DNA of 64,000 bases from Kocuria palustris (GTDB taxonomy: Bacteria > Actinomycetota > Actinomycetes > Actinomycetales > Micrococcaceae). The notes beneath the pieces are model-generated. The model ran no database searches. It was not told the origin of the DNA and saw only the letters and a list, made by a program, of their open reading frames with translations. Of this stretch, positions 50,855-59,995 are shown piece by piece (position 1 is the first letter of the stretch; the number at the start of each line of letters is the position of its first letter). The translations under genes and the position numbers were made by a program. The stretch covers positions 930,001 through 994,000 of the forward strand of contig NZ_JAFBCR010000001.1 in NCBI RefSeq assembly GCF_016907795.1. The letters run 5' to 3'.

Positions 50855-50890
50855 GCCACCTTAGAGACGGCGCTGGCAGTCGGTCAAGGC
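50855..50890 (-). promoter_or_regulatory. groES promoter (-35 TTGACC, -10 TAAGGT)
   Basis: Minus-strand TTGACC and TAAGGT with an 18-base spacer; transcription starts about at the first CIRCE arm. The -35 lies inside a second imperfect CIRCE-like inverted repeat. Confidence 0.75.
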
Positions 50891-50898
50891 GAGTGCCA
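50874..50898 (-). promoter_or_regulatory. Second, imperfect CIRCE-like inverted repeat over the -35
   Basis: Arms TGGCACTC and GACTGCCA separated by exactly nine bases, the spacing of CIRCE, one mismatch between arms and a diverged end base. Could be a second HrcA site. Confidence 0.45.
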
Positions 50899-50991
50899 GC
50901 TGCACACCGCGGAGGAACGAACGCCCCGGAACGACTCCCAGCCGGCCTGCAGACTCCGAGGAAAGCCCTGGCAACAGCTGGGAGAATCCTT

Positions 50992-51009
50992 TAAGGTCAC
51001 CAGTAAGGT
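50992..51009 (+). promoter_or_regulatory. Possible -10 repeats TAAGGT upstream of the iron operon
   Basis: TAAGGT at 50992-50997 and 51004-51009, 15 bases and less before the IdeR box. One of these may be the -10; the operator would then lie at or just downstream of the start site. Confidence 0.3.
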
Positions 51010-51023
51010 AATCCTGACCTACT

Positions 51024-51042
51024 CAAGGTGAGGCTCACCTTG
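51024..51042 (+). promoter_or_regulatory. IdeR/DtxR-type iron operator of the siderophore ABC operon
   Basis: A perfect 19-bp palindrome: CAAGGTGAG-G-CTCACCTTG. It matches the arrangement of the DtxR/IdeR consensus TTAGGTTAGGCTAACCTAA at its central AGGTxAGGCTxACCT core. It is 40 bases before the start of a ferric-siderophore binding lipoprotein, so iron repression is expected. Confidence 0.8.
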
Positions 51043-51081
51043 CTCCGCCACCACGTCGTCGACAGACAAGAGGATGCTCCC

Positions 51082-52080
51082 ATGCCTGCACCCAGCCGCC
51101 GCTCCGGCGCCGCACTGGCCGCCCTGCCCCTGGCCCTGGCCCTCGGACTCACCGCCTGCGGCGGCTCCGGCGACTCGGACAGCCAGAGCAGCTCCGGGGA
51201 GACCGACAGCATCGAGGTCGAGGACAACTTCGGCACCGAGACCGTCGCGCTGCCGCCGCAGAACGTGGTCGCCACCGACAACCGCACGTTCGAGACCCTG
51301 TGCGAGTGGGACGTCGAGCTGGCCGCGGCGCCCAAGCCCCTGCTGCCGGAGACGGTCGAGTGCTGGCAGGGCGATGACGTCGTCGACATCGGCAATCACC
51401 GCGAGCCGGACCTCGAGGCCATCGCCGGCGTGGAGCCCAGCCTGGTGGTCAACGGCCAGCGCTTCGGCGACTACCACGATCAGATCGCCGAGCTCGTCCC
51501 GGATGCCGCGATCGTGGAGTTCGAGCCCCGCGAGGGCGAGGACTTCTTCGAGGAGCTCAAGCGCCAGACCTCGGCCATCGGCGAGATCTTCGACAAGACC
51601 TCGGAGGCCGACTCGCTCAACGGCGGCCTGGACGATGCCGCCCAGCGCGTGTCCGACTCCTATCAGGAGGGCGACACCGTCATGGCCGTCAACGTCTCCG
51701 GCGGCGAGATCGGCTACATCGCCCCGGGCGTGGGACGCACCTTCGGACCGCTGTTCGACGAGTTCGGCTTCACCCCGGCCCTCGAGGTCGAAGGCGCCTC
51801 GGACGACCACCAGGGCGACGACATCTCCGTCGAGGCCATCGCCGACTCCGACCCGGACTGGATCGTGGTCCTGGACCGCGACGCCGGCGTGAGCTCGGAG
51901 GAGGGCGCCACCCCCGCCGCCGAGGTCATCGAGCAGTCCGAGGCGCTGCAGGACGTGACCGCCGTGAAGGAGGGCGACATCTACTACGCTCCGGCGGACA
52001 CCTACACCAACGAGGGCATCCAGACCTACACCGAGATCTTCAACGGCCTGGCCGACGCCTTCGAGTCCAAGAGCAGCTGA
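51082..52080 (+). CDS. Siderophore ABC transporter substrate-binding lipoprotein
   Basis: 332 residues from ATG 51082 (AGAGGA upstream). Type II signal peptide with lipobox LGLTAC, lipid-modified C26. The mature protein shows a periplasmic-binding (FatB/CeuE, class III) fold: VVATDNRTFETLCEWDVE, DIGNHREPDLEAIAGVEPSLVV and a C-terminal TDLRDV-like helix with EGDIYYAPADTY. Followed by two permeases and an ATPase in the same direction, regulated by an iron box. Ligand is a ferric siderophore; which one is unknown. Confidence 0.93.
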   Translation: MPAPSRRSGAALAALPLALALGLTACGGSGDSDSQSSSGETDSIEVEDNFGTETVALPPQNVVATDNRTFETLCEWDVELAAAPKPLLPETVECWQGDDVVDIGNHREPDLEAIAGVEPSLVVNGQRFGDYHDQIAELVPDAAIVEFEPREGEDFFEELKRQTSAIGEIFDKTSEADSLNGGLDDAAQRVSDSYQEGDTVMAVNVSGGEIGYIAPGVGRTFGPLFDEFGFTPALEVEGASDDHQGDDISVEAIADSDPDWIVVLDRDAGVSSEEGATPAAEVIEQSEALQDVTAVKEGDIYYAPADTYTNEGIQTYTEIFNGLADAFESKSS

Positions 52081-52094
52081 CCTGCTGATCTGTC

Positions 52095-52137
52095 AGCGGC
52101 GGCACCGGCGTCGAGGCCCGATGCAGGTGCCGCCGCT
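52095..52137 (+). terminator. Hairpin 1 between binding protein and permease
   Basis: Arms AGCGGCGGCACC (52095-52106) and GGTGCCGCCGCT (52126-52137), 15 bases past the binding-protein stop. With hairpin 2 it probably limits read-through, so that lipoprotein mRNA exceeds permease mRNA. Confidence 0.65.
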
Positions 52138-52184
52138 GAGGCATGCGCCTCGTGCCCGGCCTCCCGGGACGAGGCGCATGCCTC
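52138..52184 (+). terminator. Hairpin 2 between binding protein and permease
   Basis: Perfect 16-bp arms 52138-52153 and 52169-52184, directly after hairpin 1 and 31 bases before the permease start. Confidence 0.65.
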
Positions 52185-52215
52185 CGCACCGCCCGACCAT
52201 GCTGAGGGGACCCCG

Positions 52216-53214
52216 ATGACCGAAGCCCGCACCGGCGCCGAGGCGAGCACCCGACGATCCGGGCTCGCCGCAGCCCTGCTCGACTGGAAGCTGTGGCTGG
52301 CGACCGCAGCGGTCGCAGGGCTGCTGGTCCTGTCCCTGTTCACGGGGGTCTACGACCTCGGCTCGGAGGGCGGCGCTGAGATGCTCGGCATCACCCGCCT
52401 TCCCCGCACGATCGCCCTCGTGCTGGCCGGGGCGGCCATGTCCATGTCCGGGCTGGTCATGCAGCTGCTGACGCAGAACCGCTTCGTGGAGCCCACGACC
52501 ACCGGCACGACCGAATGGGCGGGGCTGGGCCTGCTCACCGCCATGATCGTCTTCCCGTCTTCCACGCTCATGACGCGCATGGGAACCGCCATCCTCTTCG
52601 CCTTCGTCGGCACGATGGTCTTCTTCCTCTTCCTGCGCCGGGTGTCCCTGCGCTCGTCGCTGATCGTGCCCATCGTCGGCATCATGCTCGGCGCCGTGGT
52701 CGGCTCCGTCTCGACCTTCCTGGCGCTGCAGACCGACATGCTGCAGAACCTCGGCGTGTGGTTCGCCGGCAGCTTCACCTCGGTGCTGCGCGGGCAGTAC
52801 GAGGTCCTGTGGATCGTGGCGGCCGTCGTGGTCGTGGTGTTCATCGTGGCCGACAGGCTCACGGCCGCCGGGCTGGGCGAGGACATCGCCACGAGCATCG
52901 GGCTGAACTACAGCCGGATCATCCTCTTCGGCACGATCCTGATCGCGATCGCCACCGGGGTGGTGACCGTCGTGGTCGGCAATCTGCCGTTCCTGGGGCT
53001 GATCGTGCCCAACATCGTCTCGATGATCCGCGGCGACGACCTGCGCTCCAACCTGCCCTGGGTCTGCCTGCTGGGCATCGCGATCGTCACCGTGTGCGAT
53101 CTGCTGGGGCGCACGCTGATCGCCCCGTTCGAGATCCCCGTCTCCGTGATCCTCGGCATCGTCGGAGCCGTCGTGTTCGTCGCCCTGCTGCTGCGCCAGC
53201 GCCGCAGCGCCTGA
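52216..53214 (+). CDS. Iron-siderophore ABC permease, first subunit (FecCD/BtuC type)
   Basis: 332 residues. About nine to ten membrane helices of the FecCD/BtuC permease family: LPRTIALVLAGAAMSMSGLVMQLL is the family core, with the cytoplasmic loop between helices 6 and 7 facing the ATPase (VSTFLALQTDMLQNLGVW). AGGGGA precedes the ATG. Its TGA and the next gene's purine-rich start site abut, so expression is coupled. Partner of the second permease in a heterodimer. Confidence 0.92.
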   Translation: MTEARTGAEASTRRSGLAAALLDWKLWLATAAVAGLLVLSLFTGVYDLGSEGGAEMLGITRLPRTIALVLAGAAMSMSGLVMQLLTQNRFVEPTTTGTTEWAGLGLLTAMIVFPSSTLMTRMGTAILFAFVGTMVFFLFLRRVSLRSSLIVPIVGIMLGAVVGSVSTFLALQTDMLQNLGVWFAGSFTSVLRGQYEVLWIVAAVVVVVFIVADRLTAAGLGEDIATSIGLNYSRIILFGTILIAIATGVVTVVVGNLPFLGLIVPNIVSMIRGDDLRSNLPWVCLLGIAIVTVCDLLGRTLIAPFEIPVSVILGIVGAVVFVALLLRQRRSA

Positions 53215-53228
53215 TGGAGGACCCCCGG

Positions 53229-54262
53229 ATGACACTCGCCAGACCCACGACCGCCAAGGCCCAGCGCTCGAGCGCCGGGGCCTTCGCGACCCCCGCCGCC
53301 CGCCGGCGCTACGTCATCGTGGTCGTGGTGCTGCTCGCGCTGTCCGTGCTCTTCGCCGGCGGTCTGCTGGCCTGGGACAACCCGCTGCCGTTCGGCACGC
53401 CGGGGTTCTGGCGCATCGTCGAGCTGCGGCTGACCAATGTGATCGTGATGGGCGTGGTGGCGTTCTGCCAGGCCATGGCCACCGTGAGCTTCCAGACCGC
53501 CACCAACAACAGGATCATCACCCCGTCGATCATGGGCTTCGAGTCCCTGTACGTGGCGATCCAGACGGGCGTGGTCTACTTCGCCGGAGCCGCCAGTCTG
53601 GTGGCCTTCAGCGGCATGACCCAGTTCGTGGTCCAGGTGAGCCTGATGGTCCTGCTGGCCACCGCCCTGTACACCTGGCTGCTCGCCGGGCGCCGAGGCA
53701 GCATGCACGTCATGCTGCTGGTCGGCATCATCATCGGCGGCGGCCTGGGCTCGGTGTCGACCTTCATGCAGCGTCTGCTGACCCCCAGCGAGTTCGACGT
53801 CCTCAACGCCCGGCTCTTCGGCTCCGTGTCCAACGCGGATGCGAGCCTCCTGCCGATCGCGATCCCCCTGTGCCTGGCCGCGGGGCTGGCGCTGTGGCTG
53901 TCGGCCCGGCGGCTGAACGTCGTGGCCATGGGCGCCGACGTCTCGAACAACCTGGGGCTGAACCACCGCTGGGAGACCATCCGGATCCTGTTCCTGATCT
54001 CGATCCTCATGGCCGTCTCGACCGCCCTGGTGGGCCCGCTGACCTTCCTGGGCTTCCTGGTGGCCACGCTGGCCTACCAGTTCGCCGACACCTACGACCA
54101 CCGACGGATCTTCCCGGTCGCCATGCTCATCGGCTTCGTGGTGCTCTCCGGGGCCTACTTCCTGATGCACCACGTCTTCTACGCCCAGGGCGTCGTGGGG
54201 ATCATCATCGAGCTCGTGGGCGGCTCCGTCTTCCTGTACGTCATCCTGCGAAAGGGACGCCT

Positions 54263-54266
<4 letters not shown>
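53229..54266 (+). CDS. Iron-siderophore ABC permease, second subunit
   Basis: 345 residues from ATG 53229 with GGAGG 8 bases upstream; an ATG at 53214 overlaps the previous stop but is less well placed. Same FecCD fold: NVIVMGVVAFCQAMATVSFQTATNN, TFMQRLLTPSEFDVLNARLFGS and VGPLTFLGFLVATLAYQF, about nine helices. Heterodimer partner of the first permease. Its stop overlaps the GTG of the ATPase. Confidence 0.9.
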
Positions 54267-55018
<752 letters not shown>

Positions 55019-55065
55019 TCCTCGCGTCGCCGCGCAGGTCCGTCGATCACCGTCCGCTCAGAGGC

Positions 55066-55071
55066 TAGGGT
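55066..55071 (+). promoter_or_regulatory. -10 element (TAGGGT) of the methyltransferase gene, leaderless
   Basis: Seven bases before GTG 55079. Confidence 0.5.
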
Positions 55072-55078
55072 CGAGGAC

Positions 55079-56383
55079 GTGGAAGAGACCCCCTCCCCCG
55101 AGACCGCCGCCGAGTCCCTGGCCGCGCTGCTCACGCCCGAGGGCATGAGGCTGCTCGACGGGCTGGGTCCTTACCGGGAGGACCAGGCGCTGCAGCAGAT
55201 CTCGCGGCTGCGGGCCGAGGGGTTCGCCCCCGAGCTGATCTCCGCGGCCATGACCCAGTCGCGGCTGCGCACCGCGGCAGTCGCCAAGTTCGGCGAGTTC
55301 GCCCAGCACATGCTCTTCACCCAGGACGGCCTCGAGCAGGCCACCCGGCTGAGCGTCTCCGCCGTCCACGCCAGCCGGTACGTCCAGGCCGGCGTGCGCC
55401 GCGTGGCCGATCTGGGCTGCGGGATCGGCGCCGACGCCATGACCCTGGCCTCCGCCGGGCTCGACGTCACCGCCGTGGAGCTCGATGAGACCACCGCGGC
55501 CGTGGCGACGGTGAACCTCACGCCGTTCCCCGAGACCCGCGTGGTCCAGGCCGACGTCCAGAGCCTCGACCTCGACGAGCTGCCCGGCGGACGCCCCGAG
55601 GCGCTGTGGCTCGATCCGGCCCGCCGCGAGACCGCCGGAGCCTCCCGGCGGATCTTCGATCCGGAAGCCTTCTCCCCTCCCCTGTCCTTCGTCCAGGCGC
55701 TGGCCGATTCCGGGATGCCGGTGGGCGTGAAGATGGGCCCGGGCCTGCCGCACGCGGCCGTGCCGGAGGGGTGCGAGGCGCAGTGGATCTCCCACCGCCG
55801 CGACGTCGTCGAGGTCGTGCTGTGGTTCGGAGCACTGGCCCGCCCCGGGATCCGCCGCGCCGCCCTGGTCATGGGCGAGCAGGGCCACCACGAGCTGATC
55901 TCCTCGGAGCCGTTCCCAGACCCCGACGACGCACCCCTGACGGTCTCCGAGGACAGCGACGACGCCGTCCCGCCGATCGCCGCCGGCGACGTCGTCTGGG
56001 AGCCCGACGGAGCCGTGATCCGCGCCGGACTGGTGCAGGACCTGGGCGATCGTCTGGGTGCACGCCTGGTTCATCCCCGCATCGCCTACTTGACGGCCTC
56101 CGACGTCCAGGACCCGTCGACCCCGTTCGCCCGGGCCTACCGCGTGCGCGAGGTCCTGCCCCACACCGTCAAGGTGCTCAAGTCCTGGGTGAAGCAGAAC
56201 CGGATCGGCACCCTGGAGATCAAGAAGCGCGGCACCGACGTCACGCCCGAGCAGCTGCGCCGGCAGCTCAAGCCGTCCGGGCCGAATCGCGCCACGCTGA
56301 TCGTCACGCGGCTGTGGGACAGCGACGAACAGGGCCGCACCGGCGAGCGCCGTGCGGTCCTGGTCGTCGAGCCGATGAGCTGA
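55079..56383 (+). CDS. THUMP-like class I SAM-dependent methyltransferase
   Basis: 434 residues from GTG 55079. Rossmann SAM-binding motif I VADLGCGIGADAMTLA at about residue 109 and motif II VTAVELDETTAAV; the post-motif has WLDPARRETAGASRR (NPPY-equivalent DPAR). The C-terminal part (about 330-430) is a THUMP-like domain with LKSWVKQNRIGTLEIKKRGTDVTPEQLR. Of the family annotated as rRNA/RNA methyltransferase; target unknown. Next to NagZ-like lipoprotein, divergent in orientation. Confidence 0.85.
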   Translation: MEETPSPETAAESLAALLTPEGMRLLDGLGPYREDQALQQISRLRAEGFAPELISAAMTQSRLRTAAVAKFGEFAQHMLFTQDGLEQATRLSVSAVHASRYVQAGVRRVADLGCGIGADAMTLASAGLDVTAVELDETTAAVATVNLTPFPETRVVQADVQSLDLDELPGGRPEALWLDPARRETAGASRRIFDPEAFSPPLSFVQALADSGMPVGVKMGPGLPHAAVPEGCEAQWISHRRDVVEVVLWFGALARPGIRRAALVMGEQGHHELISSEPFPDPDDAPLTVSEDSDDAVPPIAAGDVVWEPDGAVIRAGLVQDLGDRLGARLVHPRIAYLTASDVQDPSTPFARAYRVREVLPHTVKVLKSWVKQNRIGTLEIKKRGTDVTPEQLRRQLKPSGPNRATLIVTRLWDSDEQGRTGERRAVLVVEPMS

Positions 56384-56528
56384 TGCCGCACCACCGCACC
56401 CCATCGCTGCTGATCGGCTGCGGATCTGCGGCCTCGGCGCTCCCATTCGTCGAAGCCGCAGCTCCGCATGTCGTCGATGTCGATCAGCTGCCGATCTGCG
56501 GCCTCAGCGCCGCGACGGGCAGCCGGGC
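56384..56528. other. Intergenic region after the methyltransferase gene
   Basis: 145 bases between the stops of two convergent genes. Contains a direct repeat-like pair of GCTGATCGGCTGCGGATCTGCGGCCTC and GATCAGCTGCCGATCTGCGGCCTC stretches; no clear hairpin terminator. Confidence 0.4.
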
Positions 56529-57989
56529 TCAGCCGCCGAAGCGCGCGGCCAGCTCCTGGTGGCTCCCGGGCTCCGCGGGCTCGACCGGGGCCGACTCCTG
56601 GGCCTGGTCATAGCTCATCTGCATGGCCACCACCCGGGTGGCGGCCTCGTCCAGGCGCTGCTGCGGGATGGCACCGGACTCCACGGCCTGCACGATGTCC
56701 GCGTGGGCCGCGGCCTCGTCCTCGGGCATCACCAGCAGATCCGCGCCGGCCTGCAGGGCCGCACCGGCAGGGGTGGTGACCCCCGAGTCGACGGGTCGGC
56801 CCGGTCCCACGACGTCCTTCAGGGCCCCCATGTCGAGGGCATCGGTGACGACCGCCCCCTGGAAGCCGAGATCCTCCCGCAGCGCCTGGTAGGCCTTCGG
56901 CTCCAGCGTGGCGGGCACCTGGGCGTTCCAGTCGCTCACGGCGATGTGCCCCATCATGATCGTCGGGGCGCCGGCGTCGACCGCGGCACGGAACGGTGCC
57001 CAGTCCCCATCCTTCAGGGTCTCGACCGGGGTCTGCTGGACCGGCAGCCCCACGTGGGAGTCGGTGCTGACGGAGCCGTGGCCCGGGAAGTGCTTGGGCG
57101 AGGAGATCAGTCCCGCATCGGAGAGTCCGCTCATGGCGGCCACGGTCTGCTCGGAGACGATCTCGGGGTCGTCGCTGTAGGCGCGGTCCTGGACGACGGC
57201 GTCGTCGGGGCTGGTCACATCGGCCACGGGGGCGAAGTCCATGGTGAAGCCGAGCCCGGCGAGCTCTGCACCCATCCCGGCGGCCGCCTCGCGGGTCAGC
57301 TCCGGATCGTCCGCGGCGCCGACGGTCTGCGCGGAGGGCCAGACGGTCAGGGGCTCGGCCAGGCGGGCGACGGAGCCGCCCTCCTGATCGACGCCGATGA
57401 TCCCGGACCAGTTGCGCTCCTGGGGGCTCAGGGCCGCACCGACCCGCTCGTTCTGCGAGCGCATGGCCTCCACGTCGACGTCCGAGGCGCCGCCGCCCGC
57501 GCCGGCTTCCTCCGTGATCCCCTGCCCGTCGGCGGTGGGGACGTTGGCCCCCATGACGATCACACCGCCCAGGTGCAGATCCCCGATCTGGCTGATCTGG
57601 GCATCGACCGAGGCAGGGTCCGCCCCGCTCCAGGTGGCCAGGAGAACCTGCCCGGCCTTCTCCTCGAGCGTCATCTCGGACACTGCCTCCTCGGCCGCGG
57701 CACGGGTCCGCTCATCGGGCAGCAGTCCGGCGGCCTGCTCGCCTGAGCCGGCCTCGGAGCGGGCGGAGGATTCCGACGGGCTCGCGGCACTCGCCCCGTC
57801 CGAGGCGGTCCCGGAGGGCGTCGTCCCTTCCGACGGCGCCTGCTGGCTTCCGCAGGCGCTGAGCACGAGCCCTCCGGCGAGGACGAGGCCGAGCCCGGCG
57901 CGACGGGTGCGAAAGCGGGCACGGACAGCTACGGAGTCCGGCAGGGCGGGGGTGCGACGGTCGACGGGGGGAAGTTCATGACGCGGCAT
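56529..57989 (-). CDS. nagZ: GH3 beta-N-acetylhexosaminidase-type lipoprotein (NagZ-like)
   Basis: 486 residues from ATG 57989, 7 bases after a TACCCT -10. Signal peptide with lipobox VLSAC, lipid-modified C46, so the enzyme is membrane-anchored outside rather than cytoplasmic like Gram-negative NagZ. Ser/Gly-rich linker to about residue 90, then the GH3 catalytic domain: GVDQEGG near 195, the catalytic-loop KHFPGHGSVSTDSH near 300 (conserved His and Asp), and VVTDALDMGALK (nucleophile Asp region). Likely removes GlcNAc from cell-wall fragments; inferred from family. Confidence 0.85.
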   Translation of the reverse strand: MPRHELPPVDRRTPALPDSVAVRARFRTRRAGLGLVLAGGLVLSACGSQQAPSEGTTPSGTASDGASAASPSESSARSEAGSGEQAAGLLPDERTRAAAEEAVSEMTLEEKAGQVLLATWSGADPASVDAQISQIGDLHLGGVIVMGANVPTADGQGITEEAGAGGGASDVDVEAMRSQNERVGAALSPQERNWSGIIGVDQEGGSVARLAEPLTVWPSAQTVGAADDPELTREAAAGMGAELAGLGFTMDFAPVADVTSPDDAVVQDRAYSDDPEIVSEQTVAAMSGLSDAGLISSPKHFPGHGSVSTDSHVGLPVQQTPVETLKDGDWAPFRAAVDAGAPTIMMGHIAVSDWNAQVPATLEPKAYQALREDLGFQGAVVTDALDMGALKDVVGPGRPVDSGVTTPAGAALQAGADLLVMPEDEAAAHADIVQAVESGAIPQQRLDEAATRVVAMQMSYDQAQESAPVEPAEPGSHQELAARFGG

Positions 57990-57996
57990 GCCGTCC

Positions 57997-58002
57997 AGGG
58001 TA
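57997..58002 (-). promoter_or_regulatory. -10 element (TACCCT) of the NagZ-like gene, leaderless
   Basis: Minus-strand hexamer 7 bases from ATG 57989. Confidence 0.4.
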
Positions 58003-58096
58003 GCGATCCGCACCGCGAGGGCTGTGCGCTGTTCTACAGTGGGATCCGCTCGGATGCCGCCGAGCGGATCCCCGGACGTCCTGCCAGCGAGGTGCC

Positions 58097-59239
58097 ATGA
58101 ACATCGAATTCAGCTCATCGCCGCAGTCGACACTGGGCATCGAATGGGAGGTCGCGCTCGTCGACGCCCAGACCGGCGCGCTCGTGCCCCGGGCGGAGGA
58201 GATCCTCGCTGCCGTGCACAGCCAGGTTCCGCAGCGCGCCGAGGACGGCGATCACCCCGTGCTGACCGGCGAGTTCCTGAACAACACCGTGGAGATGGTC
58301 ACCGGGGTGTGCCGCAGCGTCGGGGAGGCGGTGGGTCAGCTCGAGCAGATGCTCGGTGAGATCCGCCGGGTGACCGACCCCCAGGGCATCGAGATCTACC
58401 CCGCGGGCACCCATCCGTTCTCCCGCTGGCAGGACCAGTCGGTCGTGGAGAAGGACCGCTACTTCACCGTCCTGGACCGCGCTCAGTACTGGGGGCGGCA
58501 GATGGTGATCTTCGGGATGCACGTCCACGTGGGCGTCGACTCACAGGACAAGGCCCTGCCGGTCCAGGACCACCTGCTGGCCCATTACGCCCACCTTCTG
58601 GCGCTGTCGGCCAACTCTCCGTACTGGAACGGCTTCGACACCGGCTACGCCTCCCACCGCGCCCAGCTCTTCCAGCAGCTGCCGACCGCGGGCATCCCCT
58701 ACTCGTTCCAGAACTGGTCGGACTTCGAGCTGTGCGTCTCCGATCTGCTGGCCACCGGCGTGATCGACGACATCAGCGAATCCCGCCTCGATGTCCGCCC
58801 CGTGCCCAAGTACGGCACGGTCGAGATGCGCTTCTGCGACTCCCCCACCTCCGTGCGGGATCTGAGTGCGATCGCAGCGCTCACCCAGTGCCTGGCCGAG
58901 GAGGCCTCGCGGATCGTGGACTCGGGGCGCAAGGTCGAGCAGATGCGCCCGTGGCTGATCCGAGAGAACAAATGGCGCGCCGCTCGCTACGGGCTGGAGG
59001 CGATCATCATCCGGGACAACGCCCTGGAGGAGCTGCTCGTCACCGACGACCTGGCAGACATGCTCGAGCGCCTGCAGCCGATCGCCGTGGACCTGGGTTG
59101 CGTCGAGGAGCTCGCCGGGGTGGCCCGGATCATCGCCGAGGGCACCGGCTCCACGCATCAGCGCGCCGCCGTGGCCGCCCACGACGGCGACCTGCGCTCC
59201 GCCGCCCTCGACGTCGTGCAGCGCGCGCGGCGCGAATAA
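58097..59239 (+). CDS. ybdK: YbdK-type carboxylate-amine ligase (GCS2 family)
   Basis: 380 residues from ATG 58097. Glutamate-cysteine-ligase-like fold: LGIEWEVALVDAQTG at the start (catalytic Glu), the GMHVHVGV His pair at about 141-147, and the DVRPVPKYGTVEMRFCDSPT block. Actinobacterial GCS2 members make a gamma-glutamyl bond with an unknown amine; in YbdK-type members a glutathione role is not expected since this host uses mycothiol. The TAA stop at 59239 is the last high-GC base before a sudden drop in GC. Confidence 0.9.
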   Translation: MNIEFSSSPQSTLGIEWEVALVDAQTGALVPRAEEILAAVHSQVPQRAEDGDHPVLTGEFLNNTVEMVTGVCRSVGEAVGQLEQMLGEIRRVTDPQGIEIYPAGTHPFSRWQDQSVVEKDRYFTVLDRAQYWGRQMVIFGMHVHVGVDSQDKALPVQDHLLAHYAHLLALSANSPYWNGFDTGYASHRAQLFQQLPTAGIPYSFQNWSDFELCVSDLLATGVIDDISESRLDVRPVPKYGTVEMRFCDSPTSVRDLSAIAALTQCLAEEASRIVDSGRKVEQMRPWLIRENKWRAARYGLEAIIIRDNALEELLVTDDLADMLERLQPIAVDLGCVEELAGVARIIAEGTGSTHQRAAVAAHDGDLRSAALDVVQRARRE

Positions 59240-59953
59240 TCAGACCCGATCCCACATCATCTGCTTCCTAAGATTGCTCTTCCAGAATTTGTGACTGGGA
59301 TCTCTTGGTGGAATCTCCTTACGAAGGCGACGCACTCCGAGAATTTTACCCCCGTGCATTCGGTAAAACATATTTCCGGAATTTTGTTTTCCGAAGTGCC
59401 TAAGTATTTCCGCCATCACAGGGGCCGAGACTTCAGAAGCCCTTAAATGCACGATTGCAGATTTTTCGCCGGAGCGCGGCACCCCTCTCGAACTGGTTAA
59501 ATTCAACACCAAATCCAAGTGAGTGCCAGGGAAGACGGCTTGCCATTCGTCGTCCAAGCCTTCGAGCTGGATCAGAAGACCAAGGGGATGGGCCCCCGGG
59601 TCAGCAGCGTAGGTCATGTGCGCCAATCCATTCGTCCTATGCTCATCGATGATCCACCTATTTCGACGCGCCTTCACAAGCTGAGAAATCTCAACCACAG
59701 CTTTGGTGCATTTTAATACCAACGTTGCCGCTTTAAAAAGCACTCCCAGCTCAATACCACCTGCAGAAGCTCCCATCCCAGGGACCGGATCGATCCGCCC
59801 CGGATCGAATCCCCTCTTTTCTAGATAATGGTGAACAAGCTGACCAGCCTTCACGATCTCATCCATTCCGCCAAATGGTGGATTCACGTAAACGGTCAAC
59901 GAAGAACGATCCTGCTCGTCTTCCCCTGGGATGAAATCATCAGCAGATACCAC
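59240..59953 (-). CDS. Low-GC hypothetical protein, foreign insert between ybdK and tsaD
   Basis: 237 residues from GTG 59953, chosen for GGAG five bases upstream; a TTG at 59971 would add six residues. Base composition is strikingly low for this window: 42%, 50% and 45% G+C in the three 60-base stretches I counted by hand (59341-59400, 59401-59460, 59701-59760), with codons such as TTA, AGA and AAA that neighbours avoid. Contains a helix-forming hydrophobic stretch (about residues 63-90, GMGASAGGIELGVLF, then KAATLVLKCTKAVVEISQLV), an Asp/Glu-rich N-terminus, and a basic C-terminus (KFWKSNLRKQMMWDRV). The middle helix resembles small effector-associated (EACC1-like) domains of actinobacterial conflict systems; weak. 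No homolog recognised. Confidence 0.7.
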   Translation of the reverse strand: MVSADDFIPGEDEQDRSSLTVYVNPPFGGMDEIVKAGQLVHHYLEKRGFDPGRIDPVPGMGASAGGIELGVLFKAATLVLKCTKAVVEISQLVKARRNRWIIDEHRTNGLAHMTYAADPGAHPLGLLIQLEGLDDEWQAVFPGTHLDLVLNLTSSRGVPRSGEKSAIVHLRASEVSAPVMAEILRHFGKQNSGNMFYRMHGGKILGVRRLRKEIPPRDPSHKFWKSNLRKQMMWDRV

Positions 59954-59995
59954 TAGAACTCCAATCGTCAATCAGCCGGAAATACGTCTCTTCAT
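59240..59995. mobile_element. Horizontally acquired low-GC island
   Basis: 756 bases, from right after the ybdK stop to the last codons of tsaD. GC drops sharply at both edges. It contains only the gene at 59240-59953, with no transposase, integrase or tRNA and no clear flanking repeats. The island abuts coding sequence on both sides, so it is a tight replacement insertion rather than a mobile element in the sense of IS or phage. Confidence 0.55.

Noticed and set aside
56384-56528. Possible tRNA or CRISPR-like repeat in the intergenic region
   Set aside because: Only two imperfect copies of a GC-rich stretch; no cloverleaf or regular spacing.
59455-59716. Two short plus-strand frames inside the low-GC island
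   Set aside because: They overlap the minus-strand gene on the opposite strand, lack ribosome-binding sites and are short; the 237-residue frame fits the island better.
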